Source of the DNA: Terriglobia bacterium
GTDB lineage: Bacteria > Acidobacteriota > Terriglobia > UBA7540
Direction: 5' to 3'
DNA: 64,000 bases
Assembly: GCA_035712365.1 (NCBI GenBank)
Contig: DASTAW010000058.1
Coordinates: forward strand, 1 to 64,000
The notes under the pieces were generated by a model. It saw only the letters and a list, made by a program, of their open reading frames with translations. It was not told the DNA's origin and made no database searches. The position numbers and the translations under genes are program-made. Below, one piece after another: positions 50,239 to 59,355 of the stretch (its first letter is position 1; every line of letters begins with the position of its first letter).

Positions 50239-51638
50239 ACGCAACATTGGGGCATTTTCTCTCGACGCAGCCGCTGGGACACGGGCCCGGCACGACAGGG
50301 TCCAATCCTATGAATTTCACTGTTCCTTCCCCATCTGGCGGGAAGGCAGCGCCCTCGAACCTGGCAGGGAAAAGAGTGGCCATGGTAACGTTCTCGACCT
50401 TCCCAGGGGACCCGCGCCCGCGCAGGGCTGTGAATGCATTGCTTGGCCAGGGCATGACAGTGGACCTTATATGTCTTGGCAACGGAGATGCCCCGAGGCA
50501 TGAAATCCTGAATGGAATGCGCATCCTCCGGTTTCCGCTCAAGAGCCGCCGTGGCAACAAATTCATGTATGTCTGGAATTATTGTGCATTCATCTTGTTC
50601 TCGGCCTGCGTGTTGGCGCGGCGGTCCTTTCAACGCCGCTACGACATGGTCCACATTCACAACATGCCTGATGTCCTTGTTCTGAGCGCCTTGGTGCCCA
50701 AGGCGCTGGGTTCAAAAGTCCTGCTTGACATGCACGATCCCATGCCCGAACTCATGAAGACCATTTACAACCTGGACGACAATTCGTTGAGCGTCCGCCT
50801 CATCCAGTGGCTCGAGAAGTGGAGCATCGGCCGGGCCGATTTCGTGCTGACGGTTAATGCTGCTTGCAAACGTATTTTCGCCTCGCGCAGCTGTCCGCAG
50901 AGCAAAATCGAGGTTGTGATGAATTCCCCCGACGAACAGGCCATTCCGATTCGGTCTCCTCACTCGTATAAGAAGGCTGGCCATGCGCCGCCCAAACCTT
51001 TTGTGATCATGTATCACGGATCATTGGTCGAAAGAAACGGCCTGGGCCTGGCAGTGGATGCTCTCGTTCAGGTTCGTCGAAAAGTTCCCGGCGCCGAAAT
51101 TAAAATCTGCACGGTTGAAACTCCTTACCTCCATAAAGTAATGGACAAGGCACGCAGGCTTGGGTTGGAAGATCGTGTGCATTTTTTGGGATCGAAGCGG
51201 GCCGGAGAACTTGGCAAAGAAATTGAAAGCTGCGATCTTGGAATCGTTCCAAACCAGCGGAATGCCTTTACGGAGATTAATACACCAAACCGGATTTTTG
51301 AGTTCCTATCCATGGGTAAACCTGTTATTGCCCCGCGTACTCGAGGCGTCCAGGATTACTTCAGCCCAGACTCGCTGTTCTTCTTTGAAGCGGGGAACGC
51401 AGACGACCTTGCCCGAATGATTGAATACGTTGCATTTCACTCCAACGAGGCGATCGAGAGGGTTGAACGGGGTCAACAGGTTTACCTGAAACACACCTGG
51501 TCACGGGAAAGCGGAGTGTTTGTGGGCGTGGTCGAGAGGCTTTTGAACGGTCGGCGGCCACGGTTGCGCTCAGACACCGCCGTTCGTCCGGGCAACGCTT
51601 CTTTGGGAGAATCCTTACCGAACGATCGGTATTCGTAA
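50235..51638 (+). CDS. Glycosyltransferase family 4-type protein
   Basis: GT-B fold glycosyltransferase of 467 residues. An N-terminal extension of about 45 Gly/Pro/Ser-rich residues precedes the acceptor domain (RVAMVTFSTFPGDPRPRRAVNALLGQGMTVDLICLG). The donor domain has VIMYHGSLVERNGLGLAVDAL near 257-277 and TEINTPNRIFEFLSMGKPVIAPRTRGVQDYF near 340-370, where the Glu residues of the family's E-x7-E site are found. ATGA overlap with the preceding gene. It should add a sugar to the EPS repeat unit; an internal start near 50310 or 50383 cannot be excluded. Confidence 0.9.
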   Translation: MNATLGHFLSTQPLGHGPGTTGSNPMNFTVPSPSGGKAAPSNLAGKRVAMVTFSTFPGDPRPRRAVNALLGQGMTVDLICLGNGDAPRHEILNGMRILRFPLKSRRGNKFMYVWNYCAFILFSACVLARRSFQRRYDMVHIHNMPDVLVLSALVPKALGSKVLLDMHDPMPELMKTIYNLDDNSLSVRLIQWLEKWSIGRADFVLTVNAACKRIFASRSCPQSKIEVVMNSPDEQAIPIRSPHSYKKAGHAPPKPFVIMYHGSLVERNGLGLAVDALVQVRRKVPGAEIKICTVETPYLHKVMDKARRLGLEDRVHFLGSKRAGELGKEIESCDLGIVPNQRNAFTEINTPNRIFEFLSMGKPVIAPRTRGVQDYFSPDSLFFFEAGNADDLARMIEYVAFHSNEAIERVERGQQVYLKHTWSRESGVFVGVVERLLNGRRPRLRSDTAVRPGNASLGESLPNDRYS

Positions 51639-51689
51639 GGCGGCCAGGGCTGGGATCCTGTCGATTCCGATGCCCCGCTTTCTGAAATC

Positions 51690-51713
51690 TATGGGTTCAG
51701 TGCGAAACCCATA
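51690..51713 (+). terminator. Hairpin after glycosyltransferase gene
   Basis: TATGGGTT (51690-51697) pairs with AACCCATA (51706-51713) across an 8-base loop, followed by acatcttt. The T-tract is short, so termination may be weak or Rho-dependent. The deacetylase gene starts 28 bases later. Confidence 0.4.
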
Positions 51714-51741
51714 ACATCTTTCCCGCAGAATCTAATTAATT

Positions 51742-53337
51742 ATGATTGGAGTCATTGCGAAATCGGCGGATTCCGAGGTAGTCTCCGAGTTTTTCCAACT
51801 ATTTAAGACCCCCTGGGAGTGGTACCGGGACGGAGGCCGTTACGACGTTGTACTTTGTGCCGGGGACGGCGTCGTGCCCGATGGTCAGGCGGAATTAGTT
51901 CTGATTTACGGCGGCAGCACACTGCCTTTTGACGCTGAACAGGGGATCGAGACGGTTGCCCTAGGAAACCATGCAGGCGAGGTGCGCTTTAAAGATGGGC
52001 GGCTCCCAATTTATCGGGACTATATAACGTTTAAGAGTGGCGCCCGATTCCTGGTGGAACAAGAGACCGGCCATCCTTTGGTCCATATCAGCCGAGAGGG
52101 CACGAGGACGGTGGCGAGGATTGGTTACAACCTTTTCGAAGAAGCCCGGGCGCTGCTTACGGTCGGGCAGCCCGTTGCCAACGCGAGTAGCCCAGTACTG
52201 GAGTTGCATATCGGATTGTTGCGCGACCTGATCGTCAGCGCTGGCGTACCACTTGCCGAAATCCCTCCGGTCCCGGAAGGACATCGATTCATTGCCTGTT
52301 TGACTCATGACATTGACCACCCATCGATCCGGCGCCATAAATTTGACCATACCCTTCTGGGGTTTTTGTACCGCGCTGTTTTTGTCTCCCTCGGCAAGGC
52401 ATGTCGAGGACACCTTCCTCTACGCAGCTTGCTGAGGAACTGGGCGGCGGCCGCAAAGCTGCCTTTTGTTTATCTGGGCCTTGCAAAGGACTTCTGGTAT
52501 GAGTTTGATCGATATCTGCGAATGGAAGAAGGATTGCCCTCCACTTTCTTTGTCATTCCCTACAGTTGCCGTCCGGGACGGCTGGAGCATGGATCAGCTC
52601 CCAAATTTCGTGCCTCCCAATATGGTGCTGCCGATATTGCTGCGAAGATCCGGGAACTGACGTCCGCAGGTTGCGAGATCGGGGTCCATGGAATCGACGC
52701 GTGGCTTGATAGTTCCAGTGGTCGGACTGAACTGGAAGTGGTGCGCGGAATTACCGGGACGCAATGCACCGGCTCGCGGATGCACTGGCTCTATTTTGGA
52801 GAGGGATCGCCGGTTGTCCTCGAGGAGGCCGGGATTGATTACGATTCAACGATTGGCTATAACGCGACGGTTGGTTATCGCGCGGGAACCACCCAGGCCT
52901 ATAAGCCCTTGGGGGCGAAACGGCTGCTTGAATTGCCCTTGCATATCATGGACACAGCCCTGTTCTTTCCTGCCCATTTGAATTTGTCTTCTGCCCAGGC
53001 GTCCCTTAGAGTCGGCCAGATCGTCGACAACGCCATTCAGTTTGGCGGCGTCATTACGGTCAACTGGCATGACCGCAGTATTTCACCTGAAAGATGTTGG
53101 GATGAATTTTATGTCGATCTGGTTCGAAATCTGAGGAGTCGCGGAGCATGGTTTGCAACCGCGGCAAACGCCGTATCGTGGTTTAGACAACGCAGGTTGG
53201 CAGTGTTCGAATTCGACGAAGACGAACCGGATGTCCCTCGCATCAGGACTGAGGACGGCGAAGCGGTGGATTTGCCCGGCCTGCAATTGCGAGTATACAA
53301 CGCGCGCAAAACACAGCCGGGATTGTGCAATTCATGA
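51742..53337 (+). CDS. NodB-like polysaccharide deacetylase family protein, long form
   Basis: Protein of 531 residues. The N-terminal 170 residues form an uncharacterised domain; the NodB-like half begins at about 183 with CLTHDIDHPS (the metal-binding Asp pair) and has GCEIGVHGIDAWLDSSSGRTELE near 310-332, and HDRSISPERCWDEFY near 440. The second motif lacks one of the two histidines of classical HxxxH sites, so deacetylase activity is uncertain. No signal peptide is seen, implying cytoplasmic action on a lipid-linked or nucleotide sugar, or another fold use. A second related protein is encoded at 54582. Confidence 0.82.
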   Translation: MIGVIAKSADSEVVSEFFQLFKTPWEWYRDGGRYDVVLCAGDGVVPDGQAELVLIYGGSTLPFDAEQGIETVALGNHAGEVRFKDGRLPIYRDYITFKSGARFLVEQETGHPLVHISREGTRTVARIGYNLFEEARALLTVGQPVANASSPVLELHIGLLRDLIVSAGVPLAEIPPVPEGHRFIACLTHDIDHPSIRRHKFDHTLLGFLYRAVFVSLGKACRGHLPLRSLLRNWAAAAKLPFVYLGLAKDFWYEFDRYLRMEEGLPSTFFVIPYSCRPGRLEHGSAPKFRASQYGAADIAAKIRELTSAGCEIGVHGIDAWLDSSSGRTELEVVRGITGTQCTGSRMHWLYFGEGSPVVLEEAGIDYDSTIGYNATVGYRAGTTQAYKPLGAKRLLELPLHIMDTALFFPAHLNLSSAQASLRVGQIVDNAIQFGGVITVNWHDRSISPERCWDEFYVDLVRNLRSRGAWFATAANAVSWFRQRRLAVFEFDEDEPDVPRIRTEDGEAVDLPGLQLRVYNARKTQPGLCNS

Positions 53338-53365
53338 TGCCGTCCCCGCACGGTTCCACCTGGAG

Positions 53366-53404
53366 GCGGAGTGAAGCAACTCCGCGAGGTTCCGTTGGCG
53401 GAAC
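53366..53404 (+). promoter_or_regulatory. Two tandem stem-loops between EPS genes
   Basis: GCGGAGT-gaagca-ACTCCGC (53366-53385) is followed directly by GTTCCG-TTGG-CGGAAC (53389-53404). There is no T-run. They lie in the untranslated gap before the family 2 glycosyltransferase and may act in attenuation or mRNA processing. Confidence 0.45.
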
Positions 53405-53486
53405 TAAGGGTCCGCTCTCCGGAGCGGGAGGGCCCGGTAGAAATCCATACCCTGTTATCGATAGCACGGTGAGAGAAGAGATCAAG

Positions 53487-54368
53487 ATGGCCGAAAACAT
53501 GAATTGGCCTCCGAAGTATGTGGTAATAACTCCGGTGCGAGATGAAGAAGCGCACCTTGAGGCAACCATCAGGTCGGTTATCAACCAGACGATCAGGCCC
53601 GACGAATGGATCATTGTGGATGACGGATCAACGGACAAGACTCGGGACATCATTGGCAAGTATGCAGAACAACACCGATGGATGCGAGGCGTATACCGAA
53701 TCAACCGGGGATTCAGGAAGTCGGGTGGAGGGGTCGTCGAGGCCTTCAACGATGGGTTTCACGAGCTCACTTGCCGTGACTGGGCGTTTGTCGTCAAGCT
53801 CGATGGAGACCTCAGCTTTGAGCCCGATTATTTCGAGAGGATCCTCAAGCGATTCAGGGACGAACCGGCCCTCGGAATCGCTGGTGGAACGCTTCACTGC
53901 GTTTCAAATGGCCATAAGATCGAGCGCAACCCGCATTTCCACGTGCGAGGTGCGACGAAAGTTTACCGCCGAAAGTGCTGGGAGGCCATCGGCGGGTTGT
54001 GGCCGGCTGCCGGATGGGACACGGTTGATGAAGTAAGCGCCAGCATGCGGGGCTGGACCACCTTAAGCATTCCCGACATTCACGCACTTCATCATCGACA
54101 CCTGGGCGGCGCCGATGGCATGTGGTACGACAGTGTGAAGCATGGGCGGATCTGGTACACGGTTGGTTACCATCCACTCTTTGTCCTTGCCAGTTGTCTA
54201 TATCGCGCGTTGCAAAAACCTTATTTGGTCCGGTCGATTGGAGGTCTATACGGTTTTTTGCAAGCGTATTTGAACCGTGCTCCCAGGGTGAATGATTACG
54301 CTCTCATTAAATTTATGCGGAACGAGCAAATGAAAAGGCTCATGGGACAGGCAACGATCTGGAAGTGA
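53487..54368 (+). CDS. Glycosyltransferase family 2 protein
   Basis: GT-A fold transferase of about 293 residues. The nucleotide-binding start is YVVITPVRDEEAHLEATIRSVINQTIRPDEWIIVDDGSTDKT (about 10-51), the DxD-type motif is LDGDLSFEPDYF near 108-119, and the catalytic region follows in TKVYRRKCWEAIGGLWPAAGWDTVDEV near 155-181. A frame opening at 53325 overlaps the previous gene and the tandem hairpins; the ATG at 53487 fits the family start better, with a purine-rich AGAAGAG upstream. It has no membrane helices of note and should act on the cytoplasmic face. Confidence 0.9.
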   Translation: MAENMNWPPKYVVITPVRDEEAHLEATIRSVINQTIRPDEWIIVDDGSTDKTRDIIGKYAEQHRWMRGVYRINRGFRKSGGGVVEAFNDGFHELTCRDWAFVVKLDGDLSFEPDYFERILKRFRDEPALGIAGGTLHCVSNGHKIERNPHFHVRGATKVYRRKCWEAIGGLWPAAGWDTVDEVSASMRGWTTLSIPDIHALHHRHLGGADGMWYDSVKHGRIWYTVGYHPLFVLASCLYRALQKPYLVRSIGGLYGFLQAYLNRAPRVNDYALIKFMRNEQMKRLMGQATIWK

Positions 54369-54581
54369 AAAACCGGGTGATTATCTTGTTCCTGCCGGAG
54401 ACGGATGTCTACCGGAAGCGTGGCCCCTCCTTTTGATATTGTGCTCAATTGCTGATCGATGGGTGTTGCCTGGAGACAGAGTGCCGATCTTTTTTGTCTC
54501 GCAGCAGGCGTGACGATGGAGAGTTCCAACTAATCCGGTAAAGGATAGCCCTCCCGTGCAGCCCGCTTTATTAACGCGACC

Positions 54582-55976
54582 ATGACGAACGCAGCAGGTA
54601 CTTTCGACCGCACTAGCGAATCCGCGCTGAACTGCCCAGACCAAGTGATGGTTGACCACTTCCGGTGCCCGGAAGAGTTTGTGCGCCTTGACGTGCAGGG
54701 TGATTTGTCGGAGCTGGCCGGTTACTTCAAATTCGGTCCCGAATCGGTCTGCTACGCGAGGGCCTCCGCCTTTACTCCGGCTCATGGCGCCGGAGAGCCC
54801 TTGTATGATGCTCTGGCTTACGCCAGGGCCGGACGATGCGGTATAACCCTGCCGTTTGATATTGGAGAAACCGTTACCGCGCTCCGCTTTGAAAGGTATA
54901 TGCGGAACGGAAACGCTCCAGGCGCTCGCAGCATCATCCAGAAATTCATCAGGGCAGTCTACTACGCCGTCCGGCCTGTCGCGCCGGTGGCGGTACGCAA
55001 GCACCTCCAGCGGCAGTCGCTGCGCGGCTGGGATAAAAGAGAGTTTCCGCGCTGGCCGGTAGACACCAGCGTTGAATCCGCTCTCGAAACGGCATTACGC
55101 CTGAACATGACGGCGCAGGGCTTGAAAGAGGTCCCTTTTATCTGGTTCTGGCCGGACGGCGGGCAGGCCTGCGCGGTGATGACTCATGACGTCGAGACCA
55201 CCGCTGGACGGGATTTCTGCCTCCGGCTGATGGATATCAATGATTCGTGCGGCATCAAGGCGTCGTTCCAGGTTGTTCCCGAACGCCGCTACGACGTTCC
55301 GGAGTCCTACCTCCAGAGTATTCGCGCCCGCGGGTTCGAGGTGAATGTCCACGATCTCAACCACGACGGCCATCTATTCAAGCACTACAAGCAGTTCAGG
55401 CGGCGGGCAGCGAAAATCGAGAAGTACAGGCAGCAGTTCGGCGCGCGGGGCTTCAGGGCAGCGGTCCTTTACCGGAATATCGACTGGTTTGACCTGTTGC
55501 ACTTTGAATATGACATGTCGGTCCCCAACGTCGCGCACCTTGACCCCCAGCACGGCGGCTGCTGCACCACGTTTCCTTACTTCATCGGAAACATTCTGGA
55601 AATTCCGGTGACGATGGTCCAGGACTATTCGCTTTTCAACATTTTGCATAGCTATGGGCTCGACCTTTGGCAAAAGCAGATGGATATTATTCGAAGAAAA
55701 TATGGTGTGATGAACTTCATCGTCCACCCGGATTACATTATCAACGGGCGCGAGCAGGGCGTCTACAAAGGGCTTCTCAGCAAGCTTGCAGAGTTGCGAA
55801 AATTCGCCGGCCTCTGGACACCGTTGCCGGGCGAACTGAATGATTGGTGGCGCCAGCGGAGCCAGATGAAGCTGGTCAGGAGCGGGAGTGGCTGGGTAAT
55901 CGAGGGAGACGGCAAGGAGCGCGCCAGAATTGCCTGCGCGCGCCTCGAAAACGGCAAGCTTGTCTATTCACTTTGA
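54582..55976 (+). CDS. Second NodB-like polysaccharide deacetylase family protein
   Basis: Protein of 464 residues. An N-terminal region of about 195 residues without recognised fold precedes a NodB-like domain: CAVMTHDVETTAGRDF near 198-213 (metal Asp pair), GFEVNVHDLNHDGHLFKHY near 252-270 with an HxxxH arrangement, and VLYRNIDWFDLLHFEYDMSVPN near 288-309. The histidine pair is better preserved than in the paralogue at 51742, so metal-dependent deacetylation is more credible here. It is probably cytoplasmic. The preceding gap of 213 bases shows no strong signal. Confidence 0.83.
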   Translation: MTNAAGTFDRTSESALNCPDQVMVDHFRCPEEFVRLDVQGDLSELAGYFKFGPESVCYARASAFTPAHGAGEPLYDALAYARAGRCGITLPFDIGETVTALRFERYMRNGNAPGARSIIQKFIRAVYYAVRPVAPVAVRKHLQRQSLRGWDKREFPRWPVDTSVESALETALRLNMTAQGLKEVPFIWFWPDGGQACAVMTHDVETTAGRDFCLRLMDINDSCGIKASFQVVPERRYDVPESYLQSIRARGFEVNVHDLNHDGHLFKHYKQFRRRAAKIEKYRQQFGARGFRAAVLYRNIDWFDLLHFEYDMSVPNVAHLDPQHGGCCTTFPYFIGNILEIPVTMVQDYSLFNILHSYGLDLWQKQMDIIRRKYGVMNFIVHPDYIINGREQGVYKGLLSKLAELRKFAGLWTPLPGELNDWWRQRSQMKLVRSGSGWVIEGDGKERARIACARLENGKLVYSL

Positions 55977-56183
55977 ATGCACGGAATTTTTCGACCTTTC
56001 TTGTCCCCGCGGGCGCCGGATTTGAAATTCGTATCAATGAGGTTTGGGGCCCATCGCTGCTGATTACACAGTTCTGGGTTTTCAAAATCGAACCATCGGT
56101 TTCCTGGCCGAGGCGCAAGGCAACATGGTCCTGCCGGCGGTTGCCGGCGTTCGGGTAAGGGACCACCAGGAGGAATAAGAATT

Positions 56184-57602
56184 ATGGTATCCACAGCGCT
56201 GTTGGCAAAGAGTCTCGACGAACAGAACGACGTCCTGACCCGGTTCCAGGGCCGGGTCAGGCAGAGAACCGCAAAGGTGGGAGTGGTCGGAATGGGCTAC
56301 GTGGGACTCCCCATTGCGCTTCTCTTCGCCAGGAAGGGTTTCCAGACCACCGGGTTCGATATCGACCCGGCGAAAATCGAGTCCCTTCGCGAGGGCACCA
56401 GCTACATCAAACACATTCCCGACGCTGAGATTGCTCACGAGATCGAGAGAAATCAGTTCCAGGCGACGGCGGACTTTTCCCGGTTGAGCACGATGGACGC
56501 GATCATCATCTGCGTTCCGACCCCTCTTGATGACCACCGGGAGCCGGACCTCTCCTTCATCCGGGCGACCGCGGAATCCATCAGCAGCCACCTGCATCGC
56601 GGGCAGCTCGTGGTGCTTGAGAGCACCACTTATCCAGGTACCACGGAGGAAGTGGTCCTCCCCATCCTGGAAAAATCCGGCCTGCGCTGCCCGGTCTCCG
56701 ATTATTCTGCGGAACCGCACGGCGACGCCGGCACAGGCGCAGCAGGAGTGGATTTCCTTCTGGCTTTTTCTCCGGAGCGGGAAGATCCGGGCAACCGGCA
56801 ATTCAAGACGCACCAGGTGCCCAAGGTGATTGGCGGGGTCAACGCTCTCAGCGTGCTTGCAACGCGGGACCTGTACGAAACGGCCTTTGAGCGTACCGTC
56901 CTGGTGAGCTCGTCGCGGGCGGCGGAAATGACCAAGCTTCTGGAAAACATCTACCGGTGCGTGAACATCGCGCTGGTGAATGAGCTGAAGCTGCTCTGTC
57001 TGAGAATGGGGCTGGACATCTGGGAGATTATCGATGCGGCCAAGACCAAACCCTTTGGCTTTTCCGCGTTTTATCCGGGGCCAGGACTGGGCGGCCACTG
57101 CATCCCGATTGATCCCTTTTACCTGACGTGGAAGGCCCGTGAGTACGAATTCCCGACCCGATTCATCGAGCTGGCGGGAGAGATCAACGCGTCCATGCCG
57201 GAGCACGTGGTTGCAGCCACCGGAGAAGCGCTCAATCGCCGGAGGAAGTGCTTGAACAATGCGCGCATCCTCGTCCTCGGGATTTCCTACAAGAAGGACA
57301 TTGACGACCTGAGGGAATCGCCCTCGATGGCGGTCATGGAGCTTCTTCAGGCCCGTGGCGTACGGGTTGACTACCACGACCCTTATTTCCCCCATCTGGG
57401 CCGGATGCGCCGATACAATTTCCAGATGGACTCGGCGCCCTTAAGCGCGGAAATGCTCTCTCGATACGATGCCGTGCTGATCGCCACCGACCATTCGTCA
57501 TTCGATTACGAGTTTATAGCCCTTCATTCCCAGTTGGTGATAGACACCCGCAATGCAACCCGGGAAGTTACGGGGTACCCGGACAAAATTGTCCACTGCT
57601 AG
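56184..57602 (+). CDS. Nucleotide-sugar dehydrogenase (WbpA-like UDP-GlcNAc 6-dehydrogenase)
   Basis: NAD-dependent four-electron dehydrogenase of 472 residues, full length. The Rossmann motif is VGVVGMGYVGLPIALLFARKGF (32-53). STTYPGTTEEV, SPEREDPGN and KLLENIYRCVNIALVNELK mark the central domain. The catalytic cysteine is C306 in GLGGHCIPIDPFYL, and the UDP-binding C-terminal domain has VLGISYKKDIDDLRESPSMAVMELL. The SPEREDPGN form is typical of the WbpA/WecC side of the family, giving UDP-N-acetyl-hexosaminuronic acid. It would supply the substrate for the WbpB/E/D-like enzymes at 23.8-26.5 kb. It is the last gene of the EPS cluster. Confidence 0.92.
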   Translation: MVSTALLAKSLDEQNDVLTRFQGRVRQRTAKVGVVGMGYVGLPIALLFARKGFQTTGFDIDPAKIESLREGTSYIKHIPDAEIAHEIERNQFQATADFSRLSTMDAIIICVPTPLDDHREPDLSFIRATAESISSHLHRGQLVVLESTTYPGTTEEVVLPILEKSGLRCPVSDYSAEPHGDAGTGAAGVDFLLAFSPEREDPGNRQFKTHQVPKVIGGVNALSVLATRDLYETAFERTVLVSSSRAAEMTKLLENIYRCVNIALVNELKLLCLRMGLDIWEIIDAAKTKPFGFSAFYPGPGLGGHCIPIDPFYLTWKAREYEFPTRFIELAGEINASMPEHVVAATGEALNRRRKCLNNARILVLGISYKKDIDDLRESPSMAVMELLQARGVRVDYHDPYFPHLGRMRRYNFQMDSAPLSAEMLSRYDAVLIATDHSSFDYEFIALHSQLVIDTRNATREVTGYPDKIVHC

Positions 57603-57648
57603 CATTGCGGCTGGGTTAGTTTTATTCCCGTGGTCAGGCGGAGGGTGA

Positions 57649-57684
57649 GACCTTGTGCAAACTCGCAAGGGTTTGCGCAAGGTC
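57649..57684. terminator. Bidirectional hairpin between convergent genes
   Basis: GACCTTGTGCAAAC (57649-57662) pairs with GTTTGCGCAAGGTC (57671-57684) with a single G-T wobble and an 8-base loop: 14 base pairs. It sits in the 139-base gap between the end of the EPS cluster and the convergent TIG-protein gene, so it can serve both. No T-run is present on either side. Confidence 0.65.
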
Positions 57685-57741
57685 TTGCCCAACCTATACG
57701 CCGTAGGGCGAAGAGGCCGGATCCCTCCTGCCAGGGAGCTC

Positions 57742-59172
57742 CTAAGGTGACGTCGTGGCCGGGACAGGGCCGGCGGGCGCGCTTTCAGTCCCGTCCGAGT
57801 CCACCGATTTGACCTCGTAGTAATACGTGGTGCTTCCTTCCACCGTAGTATCGTTAAACGATGTGTCTGACAGGGGCGTTGATCCATTGAGTTTGCCAAA
57901 TGGTCCTGCCGACGAGTTCCCGCGGTAAATGTTGTAACCGGCGATGGTAACCGGGGAGGTAGACGGCGCGTCCCACAGCAAATCGATGCTATGGAATGTA
58001 TAGTTCTTAGCCCATGAGGCGGACTGGCCACTGGTGTTTGTTATGGTGACGGTTGCCGTTCCGGAACTGTGCTGCGGCGTCACCGCCACGATGGTGGAGG
58101 CGTTGCTGAGCGTAACCGACGCAGCGGGAAGCCCTCCAAAGGTTACCGACACGCCGACTTGAAAGTTGGCTCCGCTGATGGTGACTTTTGTTCCGCCCGC
58201 CGCAGGCCCGGAAAAAGGAGACACGCTGCTGACGGCGAGGGACGACGACGCACCAAACGTGAATCCCCCTGGCAGCGCTGCGCTGGTGCTGTCCGGGTTG
58301 GTGACGGCGACGCTGACAGATCCTGAGGCGTGCGGCGGAGTTGTGGCCGTTAGCTGGTTCGCGCTCACGAAGGAAACGCCGGATGCGGCACTGCCGCCAA
58401 AGGAGACGGTGGCGCCACTCGCAAAATTCGATCCGGTTACGGTGACCACTGTTCCTCCCGCCGTGCCTCCGGAGTTTGGAGTCACGCTGCTGACAGCGAG
58501 GGACGACGCCGTGCCAAAATTGAATCCGCCCGCCAGCATCGCGCTGGTGCTGTCGGGATTGGTGATCACCACGTTGACGGAGCCGGCGGCGTGTGCCGGA
58601 GTAACGGCCGTAAGTTGAGTCGAACTGAGGAATGAAACGGAGGCGGGAGCGCCGCCAAAGGAGACCGTTGCGCCACTCGCAAAATTCGATCCGGTTACGG
58701 TGACCACTGTTCCTCCCGCCGTGCCCCCGGAAGTTGGGGAGACGCTGCGGACGGTGGGCGACGAGGCCGTGTAGGTAAAAGCTCCCGGAACAGATGACGA
58801 CATGCCGTCGGCGGTCGTTACCTGCACGTTGACCTTCCCAGAGCTGTGTGGCGGGACCGTGGCTACCAGTTGCAAAGAACTGATCATCCTGACGTTTTTT
58901 GCCGCTACTCCGCCGAAACTGACCGAAGGCGGAGTGGCTTGGGCGCTGGATGAAAAATTGGACCCGTTAATGGTGACCGTCGCTCCTCCCGCGGGGGGAG
59001 CGATGTCGGGCACAATGGATTTGATGGTGGGCGCTGCCGCCTGTTGGGCCGTGCTCGGGTCAAGGGGTGAAGTAATATCGCTTCGGCATGCGGCAAAAAA
59101 CAGCGGGACTACTGCCGCAAGCAAAGCAATGACGCACGCGGCAAGATTCCTTTCAGATACTTTTGACTTCAT
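57742..59172 (-). CDS. IPT/TIG-repeat lipoprotein with C-terminal Fn3-like domain
   Basis: Surface lipoprotein of 476 residues. The ATG at 59172 has GGGAGA upstream and begins a signal ending in FFAAC, a lipobox. Four IPT/TIG domains of about 86 residues follow, each starting with a PxxG(P/G)xAGGTxVTVTGSNF pattern and ending in VTNPDSTSA(x)LPGGFTF-type strands. A final Fn3-like domain has LLWDAPSTSPVTIAGYNIYRG...YYYEVKSVD. Such proteins are secreted adhesins or polymer-binding modules. A paralogue lies upstream on the same strand, ending 183 bases from this start. Adjacent repeats contain long identical DNA stretches, indicating recent duplication or gene conversion. Confidence 0.88.
   Translation of the reverse strand: MKSKVSERNLAACVIALLAAVVPLFFAACRSDITSPLDPSTAQQAAAPTIKSIVPDIAPPAGGATVTINGSNFSSSAQATPPSVSFGGVAAKNVRMISSLQLVATVPPHSSGKVNVQVTTADGMSSSVPGAFTYTASSPTVRSVSPTSGGTAGGTVVTVTGSNFASGATVSFGGAPASVSFLSSTQLTAVTPAHAAGSVNVVITNPDSTSAMLAGGFNFGTASSLAVSSVTPNSGGTAGGTVVTVTGSNFASGATVSFGGSAASGVSFVSANQLTATTPPHASGSVSVAVTNPDSTSAALPGGFTFGASSSLAVSSVSPFSGPAAGGTKVTISGANFQVGVSVTFGGLPAASVTLSNASTIVAVTPQHSSGTATVTITNTSGQSASWAKNYTFHSIDLLWDAPSTSPVTIAGYNIYRGNSSAGPFGKLNGSTPLSDTSFNDTTVEGSTTYYYEVKSVDSDGTESAPAGPVPATTSP
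58412..58467 (-). repeat. Internal 56-base direct repeat, copy A
   Basis: Identical to 58670-58725. It encodes the start of a TIG domain. The offset of 258 bases is exactly 86 codons, one domain length. Confidence 0.85.
58670..58725 (-). repeat. Internal 56-base direct repeat, copy B
   Basis: Identical partner of 58412-58467, in the neighbouring TIG domain. Silent sites are conserved as well, which points to recent duplication or conversion and gives a site for slippage. Confidence 0.85.
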
Positions 59173-59355
59173 TACATTTCTCCCACGGGGTCGACACCCG
59201 CCCGGGGCGTGGAGCTGAGGGCCTGGCTGATCTGCATTCTGGCAGCGTACAGGCATGTTCCTTAGCGTCTGCTGGCCGCGCTGCGTGCTCGCGCTTCTGT
59301 CCCTCTTTCTAAACTTCGCGTTTTGCTCCGCTAGCGAAGGCCCGCGCGTGGCCTT

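Noticed and set aside
56082-57395. A 437-codon minus-strand frame opposite the WbpA-like gene
   Set aside because: Antisense to a full-length conserved enzyme with no recognisable motifs.
14671-57602. Exosortase/PEP-CTERM system
   Set aside because: FemAB-like and tyrosine-kinase genes resemble those of XrtA loci, but no exosortase, PrsK/PrsR or PEP-CTERM protein is encoded here.
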